Assembly (NCBI GenBank): GCA_016927935.1
Contig: JAFGLS010000239.1
Span: 1-64,000, forward strand
Direction: 5' to 3'
DNA length: 64,000 nt
Origin: Syntrophaceae bacterium
Lineage (GTDB): Bacteria > Desulfobacterota > Syntrophia > Syntrophales > Smithellaceae
The notes below the pieces were generated by a model. The model worked only from the letters and a program-made list of their open reading frames with translations. It did no database searches and was not told the DNA's origin. The first letter of the stretch is position 1. Each line of letters opens with the position of its first letter. Shown piece after piece: positions 14,303-22,868 of this stretch. The translations under genes and the position numbers were made by a program.

Positions 14303-15151
14303 ATGGAAGGTGCAATTTTTACAATTTTTATAATCGCGCTTGCTATATTGGGTTTTAGATGGTTGGTGAAAAAAAATGAAGAAATCGATCGCCAAAATAA
14401 GGCAATAGCACTTGCAAAAATTAATAAAGAAAAAGAAGAACAAAGACAAAGAGAAAGACAAAATCAAATAGCAAAAGATCAAGCCGCAAAAGCTGAAACG
14501 GAAGAACAAGAAAGAAACAAAGATCTTTTTAAAAGGAATAAAGATCTTATTGATAAGTTTCTACAAATTGCAGAACGGAAGATTTCAATAATTGATGAAT
14601 ATGGTGATGAGAACTGGGAGGTTTTACCTTCCGAAATTTTGACTTGTTTGAAAAAAATAGCACAACGTGAAAAAAAGGATATAAATTTAAAAAAAGATGA
14701 TTTTTGGTGGCCAAAGCAATATAAATGGTTAAAACAAGAATTAGAAATTTCTTTTCGTTCATATCATGCAAAACAAAAAAATAATTCAACAAAGAACGAT
14801 AATTTAAGTGAAATGAGTGGTACGGAGTTTGAGTCATGGGTTGTTAAAATATTAAAAGAAAATGGGTTTGATGATGTTAGAGGGACTCCAACGACTGGTG
14901 ATCAGGGTGCTGACATTATAGCATATAAAGGGGAAAGGCATATTGTTATTCAAGCAAAAAGGCATAAAGGTTCAGTTGGAAATAAAGCGGTGCAAGAAGT
15001 GATAGGTGCTTTGCAATATTATGGAGGAAATGAAGGTTGGGTAATTACAAATTCTACATTCACTCAGTCTGCAATAGCTCTTGCTCAAAAAAGCAATATT
15101 AGACTCATTGATGGTCGAGCCTTAAAATATATTGAGGATTTTGTATTTTGA
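14303..15151 (+). CDS. Membrane-anchored Mrr-like restriction endonuclease
   Basis: A 282-residue protein: one N-terminal membrane helix (about 4-21), a long charged coiled coil (about 25-95), a linker, and a C-terminal Mrr_cat-type PD-(D/E)xK nuclease domain (about 168-280). The active-site residues are visible as E175 (GTEFE), D204 (GAD) and Q217-x-K219 (IQAK). Mrr-family enzymes cut modified or foreign DNA. An anchored version suggests action near the membrane, for example on incoming DNA. No methylase is adjacent. It is the best candidate for a defence gene in the island. Confidence 0.8.
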   Translation: MEGAIFTIFIIALAILGFRWLVKKNEEIDRQNKAIALAKINKEKEEQRQRERQNQIAKDQAAKAETEEQERNKDLFKRNKDLIDKFLQIAERKISIIDEYGDENWEVLPSEILTCLKKIAQREKKDINLKKDDFWWPKQYKWLKQELEISFRSYHAKQKNNSTKNDNLSEMSGTEFESWVVKILKENGFDDVRGTPTTGDQGADIIAYKGERHIVIQAKRHKGSVGNKAVQEVIGALQYYGGNEGWVITNSTFTQSAIALAQKSNIRLIDGRALKYIEDFVF

Positions 15152-15200
15152 TTGTCTAATAAGGAACTAACATTAAGAAATAAACTAAAAAGGCAATAAT

Positions 15201-15443
15201 ATGGAATTTAATAGCAAACAAAAAATGGTTTTATACATTGTAATAGTGATTATAGTAATTATGTTTCTTTTTCCACCTTGGCGTTCTGTAGGTGATATTC
15301 ATTATAATTGGGGTTATAAGCCTTTCTTAACTAATGATCCTTACGGTGAAGTTAATATATTAAGATTAATTGTTCAATGGATTGGAACTCTGATTATTGG
15401 AGGAATTGCCTTTTTATTAGTGGCTGATAAGAAAAAGAAATAA
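15201..15443 (+). CDS. Small two-helix membrane protein
   Basis: An 80-residue protein with a membrane helix at about 9-24 (VLYIVIVIIVIMFLF), a short extracytoplasmic loop rich in aromatic residues, and a second helix at about 52-73, ending in a lysine tail. It is 49 bp downstream of the Mrr-like nuclease gene and in the same direction. The family was not recognised. Confidence 0.55.
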   Translation: MEFNSKQKMVLYIVIVIIVIMFLFPPWRSVGDIHYNWGYKPFLTNDPYGEVNILRLIVQWIGTLIIGGIAFLLVADKKKK

Positions 15444-15491
15444 AAATTCCAAACAGAAGAAAAGCTATATCCCAATTTATGAGGCAATATA

Positions 15492-16295
15492 ATGAGAATC
15501 AGACTTGGTAGAGTTTCTTTAATATACATAATTATAATCTATCCTATTTTATTATTTATTTTTGTTAATTCACTCCAATATACTCAGGGCGATTTTTATT
15601 TTTCATTTAAAAATTTATTTAATCTTGAACTAGGTATAAACAAATATAAATTTGATCTATTCATTTCTCTTTTAATGATAACCAGTATAATAATCGCACT
15701 TTATCAATGGATATACAATATTGATCTCAGATATAAGACAGACATAAATGGTCTTCTTGAAGATATACACCATAATTATAATCTTGCAGACGATATTTAT
15801 TATAAGATTGATAAGAAAATATTTTTCTCAAAAATATATAAAATTCTTAATGAAAAAAGAGGTGTTTATGTCTATCCTAATCCAGATACTAATGCTATAG
15901 ATAAAAATTTCTTTGCTGATTGTATTGTAGGGAAACCCTATGATTACCCTTTTACTTTCTTACATCCAATGCGAGATTCTTTTATAGAACATAGCATTAC
16001 ATCAGATAATATATTTAGCCTTAAGCAAAAAAGAATATTTCTAAACTTAAGGCATTTAAGATATTCCATATATCGATTTAATCACAATATAAATAACTTT
16101 AATTTATCTTCTGATAAAAAAAGATCTTTTTATGAAGTAAGAGAAGAATACTATGTATGGGTTCTTTTCAGACTTTCTTTTATCCTTGTTGATTTAATTG
16201 TGAATACACCAGAAAAATATTTTATCGATAAAGATTACGTAAGAGAAATTAAAGGTTATATAATGGGAACTTTAAATATTATGGAAAAAGAATAA
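15492..16295 (+). CDS. Membrane-anchored hypothetical protein
   Basis: A 267-residue, very AT-rich gene product with two N-terminal membrane helices (about 9-26 and 55-75) and a large soluble, charged, tyrosine- and asparagine-rich C-terminal domain (about 80-267). No known motif was seen. It is followed 12 bp later by another membrane-anchored gene with an AAGGAA Shine-Dalgarno site, so the two are cotranscribed and possibly act together. Confidence 0.6.
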   Translation: MRIRLGRVSLIYIIIIYPILLFIFVNSLQYTQGDFYFSFKNLFNLELGINKYKFDLFISLLMITSIIIALYQWIYNIDLRYKTDINGLLEDIHHNYNLADDIYYKIDKKIFFSKIYKILNEKRGVYVYPNPDTNAIDKNFFADCIVGKPYDYPFTFLHPMRDSFIEHSITSDNIFSLKQKRIFLNLRHLRYSIYRFNHNINNFNLSSDKKRSFYEVREEYYVWVLFRLSFILVDLIVNTPEKYFIDKDYVREIKGYIMGTLNIMEKE

Positions 16296-16307
16296 TAGGA
16301 AGGAAAT

Positions 16308-16889
16308 ATGGATTATAACAATATAATTTTAAATATAATTGGATGGTTCATTGCCCTTTCTGGATGGGGTACTGTTATATACAATCATGTTACAAGCACT
16401 CCAAAAATAAAGGGACGTTTGCTTAATGTTATGAGGGGTTCTATTAATAACATATCTGCATTTATAACCTATGCTTATTTAATAAATGTCCGAAAGAACA
16501 CTATTAATATGCTTGATTATGAAATGGAAATAAAAGTTGATGATAGGTGGATTCGTCTTAATAGAGTTTATGGTATACATAATATTCAAACCCCAGAATT
16601 TTTTGCACCAGATAGGAGTAAAATAGAAATAACAGGTTTTTCAAACAATTTGATTTATAGAAAAAATGCACCTGTTGAATACGGCAAACCACTACATGGT
16701 TGGATTATTTTTACTGGAGATAAAGAAATACAGAATAAAGATATTTGTGTTTATAAACTAACGTGTGTAGATGCTTACAATAAACGCCATACATTTGAAT
16801 CAAAACCTGACGAATTTATAAATCTTTTTCTTCTTCAGGATATAGCAGATATTAAAAACATACCTGAATCAGCAAAAAAGCAACAATAA
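16308..16889 (+). CDS. Membrane-anchored hypothetical protein with beta-rich domain
   Basis: A 193-residue protein with an N-terminal helix (about 6-25) followed by a beta-rich domain (NISAFITYAYLINVRKNTIN, then VDDRWIRLNRVYG and GKPLHGWIIFTGDKE). The strand pattern resembles immunoglobulin-like or sandwich folds; no family can be named. It is the last gene of the island and forms a pair with the gene at 15492-16295. Confidence 0.6.
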   Translation: MDYNNIILNIIGWFIALSGWGTVIYNHVTSTPKIKGRLLNVMRGSINNISAFITYAYLINVRKNTINMLDYEMEIKVDDRWIRLNRVYGIHNIQTPEFFAPDRSKIEITGFSNNLIYRKNAPVEYGKPLHGWIIFTGDKEIQNKDICVYKLTCVDAYNKRHTFESKPDEFINLFLLQDIADIKNIPESAKKQQ

Positions 16890-16922
16890 AAAGGATTGAA
16901 TCAGATAAACATTATACTATAC

Positions 16923-16984
16923 TGTGCTTATTATTGTGCTTAACAACCAAGATAATATGCCGACACTAGCTGACTGTAGCTGAC
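16923..16984. repeat. Short direct repeats near the right end of the island
   Basis: TGTGCTTA occurs twice 12 bp apart (16923-16930, 16935-16942) and TAGCTGAC twice 10 bp apart (16967-16974, 16977-16984). They lie 90-150 bp inside attR, a usual place for integrase or excisionase arm sites. The binding role is inferred. Confidence 0.4.
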
Positions 16985-17033
16985 ATTAAGTTTTTTTGAT
17001 TTGTTCAGGAATAATAAAGATAAAAAAAGAAAA

Positions 17034-17063
17034 ACGGGTGGTTATGATTCCACCCGTCTTTCC
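17034..17063 (+). terminator. Terminator-like hairpin at the right end of the island
   Basis: ACGGGTGG (17034-17041) pairs with CCACCCGT (17050-17057) around an 8-nt loop, followed by CTTTCC and further T-rich sequence. It would end cargo transcription before attR. An A-run upstream makes it work in reverse as well. Confidence 0.6.
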
Positions 17064-17072
17064 TTTGTTTTA

Positions 17073-17112
17073 GTCTGCAAAACCGTTATTCCCCGGTTCA
17101 AGTCCGGGTGCC
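17073..17112 (+). repeat. attR core (40-bp direct repeat, degenerate edge)
   Basis: Identical over 40 bp to attL. It continues as TCCA instead of GCCTCCA, so it lacks 3 nt of the tRNA-Cys acceptor strand. It does not encode a tRNA, because the 5' half is absent. Confidence 0.92.
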
Positions 17113-17124
17113 TCCAATTAAAAT

Positions 17125-17164
17125 AAGAGGTTGCAAGTCATTCAAAACTTGCAACCTCTTTTCT
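17125..17164 (+). terminator. Original terminator of the tRNA-Cys unit, displaced by the island
   Basis: A perfect 14-bp stem (17125-17138 with 17147-17160, AAGAGGTTGCAAGT and its complement) with an 8-nt loop is followed by TTCTTTT. It lies 12 bp after attR, where the host tRNA operon would have ended before insertion. Confidence 0.85.
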
Positions 17165-17419
17165 TTTGTATGGCTTTTATATAAAATATATTTATGAAGT
17201 ATTTATCTTAATTATTTTTCCTGTAAAATTAGCTCATTCATACGGATTTTCAATTAGTTGTGATTAAAATTATATTGAAATGTAATTTTTTTTCATATAT
17301 TACACGAAAATCTAACAATTTTTTATTATATTTATTTGTCCATTTTGCTGTTTTATGATATATTAAAACAAACAGTAATTAAAATAACGGATATTTAATA
17401 TAATAAAGGGGGCTATGCT

Positions 17420-17590
17420 ATGGAATATAACGTCATTGGTATAATTGTCCTTTTGCTGTTGGTGATAGTACTGGTAATGCAAATTCAAATGAGTACACTT
17501 AGCAAAAAAATGGAGGAAAAAGAGGAAAGCATCCTTAAAAAGGTTGATGAATTGCTAAAAGAAAAATCTAAGGAACCTAAAAAAACATAA
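17420..17590 (+). CDS. Small single-helix membrane protein
   Basis: A 56-residue protein: MEYNVIGIIVLLLLVIVLVM forms a membrane helix and is followed by a charged coiled-coil tail (KKMEEKEESILKKVDELLKE). A GGGGG Shine-Dalgarno site is placed 7 nt before the ATG, and the codon use looks real. It lies outside the island. The family was not recognised. The 255 bp between the displaced terminator and this gene are AT-rich with no other feature. Confidence 0.65.
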   Translation: MEYNVIGIIVLLLLVIVLVMQIQMSTLSKKMEEKEESILKKVDELLKEKSKEPKKT

Positions 17591-17811
17591 CAGACAAATC
17601 CGGATTTTTTGCATATATGAAGGATGTTCCTGATATCTGTATGACATGTTATAAATCTTTCAAGATTCTGAATTGACGATCTTTTCATCTAAGTTAAATG
17701 CTGAAACAAGCATTTAAATATGTATCCTGAGCATAATTAAATCTTTAAACTATAAATTGTCAAATTGTGTTCCTTTATTGAAAATTTAAGCTTATAGGTA
17801 ATTCAATAAGT

Positions 17812-17846
17812 GGGCCTTGGCGAAAAGGTTTTTCTCGCCCCTTTTT
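17812..17846 (+). terminator. Probable terminator
   Basis: GGGCCTTGGCGAAAA pairs imperfectly with TTTTTCTCGCCCC, and a T-run follows. It lies within the 404-bp gap between the small membrane protein and the CarD gene, which otherwise shows only the promoter at 17955-17983. Confidence 0.45.
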
Positions 17847-17954
17847 GTTTTACCAATGATATTAAGCACTTATAGTTTGCCGCCTGCAATGAATATAAAA
17901 ATTTTCACATTTTTTTATCTCGTAGTCACAATCAATTTTAATATGTATTGTTTA

Positions 17955-17983
17955 TTGACTAATGGTTTGAATAATGGTAATAT
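17955..17983 (+). promoter_or_regulatory. Promoter of the CarD-like gene
   Basis: TTGACT (17955-17960), a 17-bp spacer and TAATAT (17978-17983) form a strong sigma-70-type promoter. The start point expected near 17990 rules out the longest reading frame start (17974). Confidence 0.7.
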
Positions 17984-17994
17984 ACTTTTCTCTT

Positions 17995-18504
17995 ATGGAA
18001 AGGCAAACTAAAAATAAAATGTTTAAAGTGGGAGATTTGGCTGTGTATCCGGCTCATGGTGTAGGAGTCATTGAAGCCATTGAAAATAAAGAAGTAATGG
18101 GTAAAAAGCAATCCTTCTACGTCATGAAAATAATGGGAAACGGAATGAGAATAATGATTCCTACAATGAGCGTTAAAGCAGTCGGATTACGTGAAATAAT
18201 TTTAGAAAAAGAAATACCTAAGGTATATGAAATTCTGCGTAATAAAGACGTTACGATAGATAAACAAACCTGGAATAAGCGCTACAGAGAATATTTGGAA
18301 AGAATAAAAACAGGCTCTGTATTTGAAATCGCCAGTGTTCTGCGAGATTTATTTATTTTGAAAAGTGATAAAAATCTTTCTTTCGGTGAAAGAAAGATGA
18401 TGGATACAGCAAAAAACTTACTGGTAAAAGAATTATCCGTAGCCACCAACGCACAGGAATCTGAAGTCGAACACAATTTACAAAAAATTTTTACAGTCCA
18501 GTAA
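17995..18504 (+). CDS. CarD/CdnL-family transcriptional regulator
   Basis: A protein of about 169 residues of the CarD_CdnL_TRCF family, which binds RNA polymerase beta through a Tudor-like N-terminal domain and stabilises open promoter complexes. FKVGDLAVYPAHGVGVIEAI and the following beta strands (SFYVMKI, MRIMIPTMSV) mark this domain; a helical C-terminal domain (about 75-169) follows. The promoter start point near 17990 leaves either a nearly leaderless ATG at 17995 or an internal ATG at 18019. It precedes the YacL-type gene, a common order. Confidence 0.9.
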   Translation: MERQTKNKMFKVGDLAVYPAHGVGVIEAIENKEVMGKKQSFYVMKIMGNGMRIMIPTMSVKAVGLREIILEKEIPKVYEILRNKDVTIDKQTWNKRYREYLERIKTGSVFEIASVLRDLFILKSDKNLSFGERKMMDTAKNLLVKELSVATNAQESEVEHNLQKIFTVQ

Positions 18505-18686
18505 TCCAAATCACTTTGCATTCTTAATCCAGCTCTTTGAAAATTTAATAACGGCAGATTACTTTTCCTTGTTTAAAGGAAACCGTAAATTTTGCCTCCA
18601 AAATATTTTAAATTTTCATTTTTTGTTGAAGGAAACATTAATTTATAAAATTTTCATACATTTTACACAGAAAGGAGGTGAAACGG

Positions 18687-19676
18687 TTGATAATTAGAAT
18701 TATCTTAATTTTAGCATGTTCCATCAGCGGTTATTTCATAGCTTATTTCACTTACTCGGATTCTCTTTGGTTTTTTAAATTAATAGCCGGCTTTATTGGA
18801 TTATTAATTGCATTAATAGTGATAAAAATTGAACAGGACGTTCGAAAATTATCTTTAAAAGTTATTGTCGGCGGCGTGGCCGGAATGATAATCGGTCTTT
18901 TGATTGCTTTGATATTCAGTTTTGGTTTGAACTTTGTAAGTAAAATAAGGGAAAATGAACAGGCTGTCCCTTGGATTTATTTGCTGATCACCGGAATATT
19001 CAGTTACCTCGGTCTTTTTTTAGGTTCAAAAAAAATAGAAGAAATTAATTTTACCCGCTTTGATTCTAAAACTACCCATGATTATCGTATCCTGGATACA
19101 AGTGTAATTATTGAAGGACGAATCGCTGATATTTGCGACAGCGGATTCATAGAGGGAGATCTGATTGTTCCCCGTTTTGTTTTGAATGAATTACAGCTTG
19201 TGGCCGATTCCTCAGACTCGATGAAACGATTAAGGGGAAGACGAGGACTTGACGTTCTCAATCATTTGCAGAAAAGCTCAAATGTCCATATTGAAATAAT
19301 TGAACAGGATTTTCCGAAGATCAAAGGAGTAGATGGAAAACTTGTTGCTTTGGCCAAGGAATTAAATGCCAAGCTGATAACGAATGATTATAATTTGAAT
19401 AAGGTAGCCGAACTTCAGGGAATTCGGGTACTGAACATCAATGAGCTGGCTAATGCCATGAAACCTGTTGTGCTTCCCGGTGAGCAGATGACTGTCAAAA
19501 TAGTTCGTGAAGGAAAGGAAGCGGGACAGGGTGTTGCTTATCTTGATGACGGAACTATGATTATAGTGGACAATGCTCAGAAATTAATTAACATGAACGT
19601 TAAAGTTATAGTGACAAGTGTTCTGCAAACAACGGCGGGACGAATGATTTTTTCTGAATTGAAAGAAGTTGCCTGA
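18687..19676 (+). CDS. PIN-TRAM membrane protein, YacL family
   Basis: A 329-residue protein. Four N-terminal membrane helices (to about residue 112), a PIN nuclease-like domain beginning [17 protein letters not shown] (acidic D137, then E168 and D234 in LITNDYNL), and a C-terminal TRAM domain (about 265-329) that should bind RNA. The TTG at 18687 is the start because AGGAGG (18673-18678) lies 8 nt ahead; an upstream GTG overlaps that site. The order YacL, IspD, IspF, GltX matches Bacillus. The RNase role is inferred from the PIN fold. Confidence 0.88.
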   Translation: MIIRIILILACSISGYFIAYFTYSDSLWFFKLIAGFIGLLIALIVIKIEQDVRKLSLKVIVGGVAGMIIGLLIALIFSFGLNFVSKIRENEQAVPWIYLLITGIFSYLGLFLGSKKIEEINFTRFDSKTTHDYRILDTSVIIEGRIADICDSGFIEGDLIVPRFVLNELQLVADSSDSMKRLRGRRGLDVLNHLQKSSNVHIEIIEQDFPKIKGVDGKLVALAKELNAKLITNDYNLNKVAELQGIRVLNINELANAMKPVVLPGEQMTVKIVREGKEAGQGVAYLDDGTMIIVDNAQKLINMNVKVIVTSVLQTTAGRMIFSELKEVA

Positions 19677-19688
19677 AGCGAATTTAAA

Positions 19689-19723
19689 AAAAGCCCGGGA
19701 AATTATTTTCCCGGGCTTTTTTT
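19689..19723 (+). terminator. Rho-independent terminator
   Basis: AAGCCCGGGAAA (19691-19702) and its complement (19707-19718) form a perfect 12-bp stem with a TTAT loop, followed by T5. It ends the CarD-YacL transcript. Confidence 0.95.
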
Positions 19724-19786
19724 ATGACTGTTCCATTTTTAATTCAAAAATGCTATCAAATTGCTGAAAATCATAGGATGTGATTA

Positions 19787-20959
19787 ATGAAAACAGTAGC
19801 TATAATTCCCGCAGCAGGAGCAGGAAAAAGATTAAAATCTCACATAGCCAAGCAATATCTTTTGCTGAATTCAGTACCTGTTTTAGTTCATACACTCAAG
19901 GTATTTCAAGAATCAAAAGAAATAGATGAAATTATCATAGCTTTGCCGCTGGAGGATTTGATTTATATACGTCAAGAGTTATTGGAGAAATACGGCTTGA
20001 CAAAAATTACCAATACTGTTGCCGGGGGAAAAGAAAGACAGGATTCTGTAAGAAATTGTTTAATGGTCATTGAGGGGAAATGTGACTTAGTGGTTATTCA
20101 CGATGCTGTGCGTCCGTTTGTTACGGAAGAATTAATCAAATCGGTTGTTGATGCCGCCAAAGTCACAGGAGCATCTGTGGCCGGAACAAGGATTAAAGAC
20201 ACGATAAAAGAAATAAAAAAAGACAATATGGTTTCAACTACAGTGCCGCGTCATAATATATGGTTAACACAAACGCCTCAGGCATTTAAGTTTAAACTTT
20301 TGAATGAAGCATATAAAATCGCCTATGATGAAAATTTTTATGGAACCGACGACGCTTCCCTGGTAGAAAAAATGGGGAAAAAAGTAAAAATGGTTGAAGG
20401 CTCTTCCGAAAATATTAAGATTACAACCAAGGAAGATATGCTGATAGCGGAGGCTCTTATGAAAATGAGAAACAAAGCCGTTACGCGCAGTGGCATTGGC
20501 TATGACAGCCACAGATTAGTTTCCGGAAGAAAACTTATTTTAGGTGGTGTGAAGATTCCTTTTGACAAAGGATTGGACGGACATTCTGATGCAGATGTTC
20601 TTATTCACGCTGTTTGCGATGCTTTATTAGGCGCTTCCGGTATTAAAGACATTGGCAGGCATTTTCCGGATAATGACCCTGAATTTAAAGATATATCCAG
20701 TATGATAATTCTGGAGAAGGTAAACGAAATAATTGCGGCACAGGGATTTTCTGTCAATAACGTTGATGCTACGGTAGTCATGGAGAAGCCCCGGCTTGCG
20801 CCTTATGCCGCTAAAATGATTTCCAATATTGCCCGTGTCCTGAATATTCCTGAAAGTTGTGTCAACGTTAAAGCCAAAACAAATGAAGGGATGGGTTTTG
20901 TCGGCAGAAATGAAGGTGTGGCAGTTTTTGCTATAGTTACCATTGCGGAAAGGAAATAA
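19787..20959 (+). CDS. ispDF: Bifunctional IspD/IspF (non-mevalonate isoprenoid synthesis)
   Basis: A 390-residue fusion of 2-C-methyl-D-erythritol 4-phosphate cytidylyltransferase (residues 1-230) and 2-C-methyl-D-erythritol 2,4-cyclodiphosphate synthase (about 235-390). IspD shows IPAAGAGKRL at 7-16 and HDAVRPF at about 105-111. IspF shows the metal ligands D240, H242 and H274 (GYDSH; DVLIHAV). Such fusions are frequent in proteobacteria. The stop overlaps the gltX start by one base (TAATG). Confidence 0.96.
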   Translation: MKTVAIIPAAGAGKRLKSHIAKQYLLLNSVPVLVHTLKVFQESKEIDEIIIALPLEDLIYIRQELLEKYGLTKITNTVAGGKERQDSVRNCLMVIEGKCDLVVIHDAVRPFVTEELIKSVVDAAKVTGASVAGTRIKDTIKEIKKDNMVSTTVPRHNIWLTQTPQAFKFKLLNEAYKIAYDENFYGTDDASLVEKMGKKVKMVEGSSENIKITTKEDMLIAEALMKMRNKAVTRSGIGYDSHRLVSGRKLILGGVKIPFDKGLDGHSDADVLIHAVCDALLGASGIKDIGRHFPDNDPEFKDISSMIILEKVNEIIAAQGFSVNNVDATVVMEKPRLAPYAAKMISNIARVLNIPESCVNVKAKTNEGMGFVGRNEGVAVFAIVTIAERK

Positions 20960-22401
20960 TGATGGCATCGAAGCCCAGGATGAGATTTGCGCCTTCTCCC
21001 ACAGGAGAATTGCACGTAGGAAACGCGCGCACGGCTTTGTTTAACTGGCTGTTTGCCCGTCATCACGGCGGCTCTTTTATTTTGCGCATTGAAGATACGG
21101 ATGAATCACGCAGTGCTCTTTCTTACCAGATGAACCTGTTTAATGATTTGGACTGGATGGGGCTGGATTGGGATGAAGGTCCGCAGAAAAACGGATCATA
21201 CGGTCCTTATAAACAGAGTGAACGGCTGGATATTTACAAAAACCATCTGCAGAAACTAATAGACAATGATCAGGTTTATCCATGCTATTGTAGTGAGGAC
21301 GAACTAGAAGAAGAGCGTCAGAATATGATTCTAAGTAAGCGAATGCCGAGATATTCAGGAAAATGTAGAAATCTTACAAAAGACGAAAAAAAACTCAGAG
21401 AAAAAGAAGGCAGAAAACCTTCATATCGCTTTAAGATTCAGTCACAAACTATTGATTATAAAGATTTAATACGTGGTTTGATTAAATTTGAAGCAGATGC
21501 AATAGGTGATTTCATCATCGTCCGTTCCAATGGAATGCCGGCCTACAATTTTGCTGTTGTGATTGATGATCACCTAATGAATATTAGCCATGTCATTAGA
21601 GGTGAAGATCATCTTTCCAATACTGCACTGCAGATTATGCTCTATCGGGCTTTTGGATTTGAACCGCCCCTATTCGCTCATCATTCGTTGATTCTGGGCA
21701 AAGACCGGGCAAAATTGAGCAAACGGCATGGGTCTGTTTCCATAGATGAATTCCGCAAAAAAGGATTTTTACCGGAGGCGCTGATTAATTATTTGGGGCT
21801 TCTGGGAAGTTCTTTTACCGATGGAAGAGAGGTATTGTCCCGTGAAGAAATGATTGTCGATTTCGCGCTGGAACGTGCTTCCCGAAGCGGTGCCATATTT
21901 GATGAAGAAAAACTGCGCTGGTTAAACGCAATCTATATCAGAAACTGTAAAACCAATGATTTGGTCGGGCGTATTAAACCATTTTTGGAGCAGTCGGGTT
22001 TTAAAAAAGAAATTATAAAATCGGAATGGTTCAAGAAAGTCATTGATCTTGTCAAGACTGATTTAATCACGCTTGCTGATGTTGAAAATCACATCAACAT
22101 GTTTTTTGATGATAAATATATACTTTCTGTTGAGGCTAAAGAAATTCTGCACAATGATAAAGCGCTTAAAGTTGTAAAAGCTTTTGCAGGATACCTGAAT
22201 AACAATGAAGCCGAACCGCAAAATCTTTATATTGGGGCCATTAAATACGTCAGAGAAAAAACAGGCGCTAAGAGCAAGGAATTGTTTGTACCCATTCGCG
22301 CGGTCCTAACCGGTAAAATTCAGGGTCCGGAACTGGAGAAAGTATTCACTATACTGGGGAAGTATGAAGCTTTAAAAAGGCTGAATTCCTTTATAGTCTA
22401 A
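20959..22401 (+). CDS. gltX: Glutamate-tRNA ligase
   Basis: A 480-residue class I aminoacyl-tRNA synthetase. The HIGH-type motif appears as PSPTGELHVGNART near the start and the KMSKS-type motif as KLSKRHG near residue 252, with an anticodon-binding alpha-helical C-terminal part. The gene overlaps ispDF by one base and is translated from ATG 20959 or the following ATG at 20962. Whether it is discriminating cannot be told; no second gltX or glutaminyl-tRNA synthetase is in the window. Confidence 0.96.
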   Translation: MMASKPRMRFAPSPTGELHVGNARTALFNWLFARHHGGSFILRIEDTDESRSALSYQMNLFNDLDWMGLDWDEGPQKNGSYGPYKQSERLDIYKNHLQKLIDNDQVYPCYCSEDELEEERQNMILSKRMPRYSGKCRNLTKDEKKLREKEGRKPSYRFKIQSQTIDYKDLIRGLIKFEADAIGDFIIVRSNGMPAYNFAVVIDDHLMNISHVIRGEDHLSNTALQIMLYRAFGFEPPLFAHHSLILGKDRAKLSKRHGSVSIDEFRKKGFLPEALINYLGLLGSSFTDGREVLSREEMIVDFALERASRSGAIFDEEKLRWLNAIYIRNCKTNDLVGRIKPFLEQSGFKKEIIKSEWFKKVIDLVKTDLITLADVENHINMFFDDKYILSVEAKEILHNDKALKVVKAFAGYLNNNEAEPQNLYIGAIKYVREKTGAKSKELFVPIRAVLTGKIQGPELEKVFTILGKYEALKRLNSFIV

Positions 22402-22444
22402 TCGCGTAAAATAATTCTTTATAGCTATTATTTGCCGAAAAAAT

Positions 22445-22837
22445 TTATCTCGCTTTTCTTTTGTGTTTATATAACGCTAATACATAAAATATAATGTTTA
22501 TTAAAATGACCACTGCGCCAAGTATATGCTGGATATTAATGGTCAGATTTTCCGGGTATATTACAGGCAGCAAGTGCCGGACGATAAAATCACCGGAGTA
22601 TGTGCTTTTTCCCGCAAGGTTGAGAAAATAATTTTCCATGGGGGTTAAGGGGCAAATCCAGCCAAACAGTTCTATTGCCGCTCCCCAAATTGCCGCGGGA
22701 AGATGCACGAAAGCAATCAGCGGCCAGCGTATAACCAGTAAACCGCCGCCGACAACAAAGACTATAAACAGGAAATGCGCTGCAACAGTAATATCTGCCA
22801 GTAGATTATACACAGTTACCCTCAGGGTATCAGACAC
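22445..22837 (-). CDS. DUF2784-type membrane protein
   Basis: A 130-residue integral membrane protein with four helices. The stretch LADITVAAHFLFIVFVVGGG near the start, WGAAIELFGWICPLTPMEN in the middle and the YSGDFIVRHLLPVIYPE loop are typical for DUF2784. Function unknown. It follows the SMP-30-like gene in the same direction with a gap of 31 bp. Confidence 0.8.
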   Translation of the reverse strand: MSDTLRVTVYNLLADITVAAHFLFIVFVVGGGLLVIRWPLIAFVHLPAAIWGAAIELFGWICPLTPMENYFLNLAGKSTYSGDFIVRHLLPVIYPENLTINIQHILGAVVILINIIFYVLALYKHKRKAR

Positions 22838-22868
22838 ATTATTACTCTTTTAAAAACAAAACGGACAA

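Larger units (their letters stand above)
3283..17112. mobile_element. Integrated genomic island (tRNA-Cys integrative element, about 13.8 kb)
   Basis: The element is bounded by a 40-bp direct repeat of the tRNA-Cys 3' half (3283-3322 and 17073-17112) and begins with a tyrosine integrase reading toward attL. A reverse-strand block (3250-8617) holds integrase, repressor, excisionase-like and replication genes. A forward block (8851-16889) holds AT-rich cargo: membrane proteins, a second recombinase and an Mrr-like nuclease. No capsid, terminase or conjugation genes are visible, so it resembles a phage satellite or a small integrative island more than a prophage or ICE. The attR copy has lost 3 bp, so clean excision may no longer be tolerated. 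Confidence 0.9.

Noticed and set aside
3250..17112. CRISPR array or prophage
   Set aside because: The repeats are separated by whole genes, not by uniform spacers, and there are no cas, capsid, tail or terminase genes.
17073..17115. Second tRNA-Cys at the right end of the island
   Set aside because: Only the 3' part is present and the acceptor strand is 3 nt short; the sequence to its left is not a tRNA 5' half.
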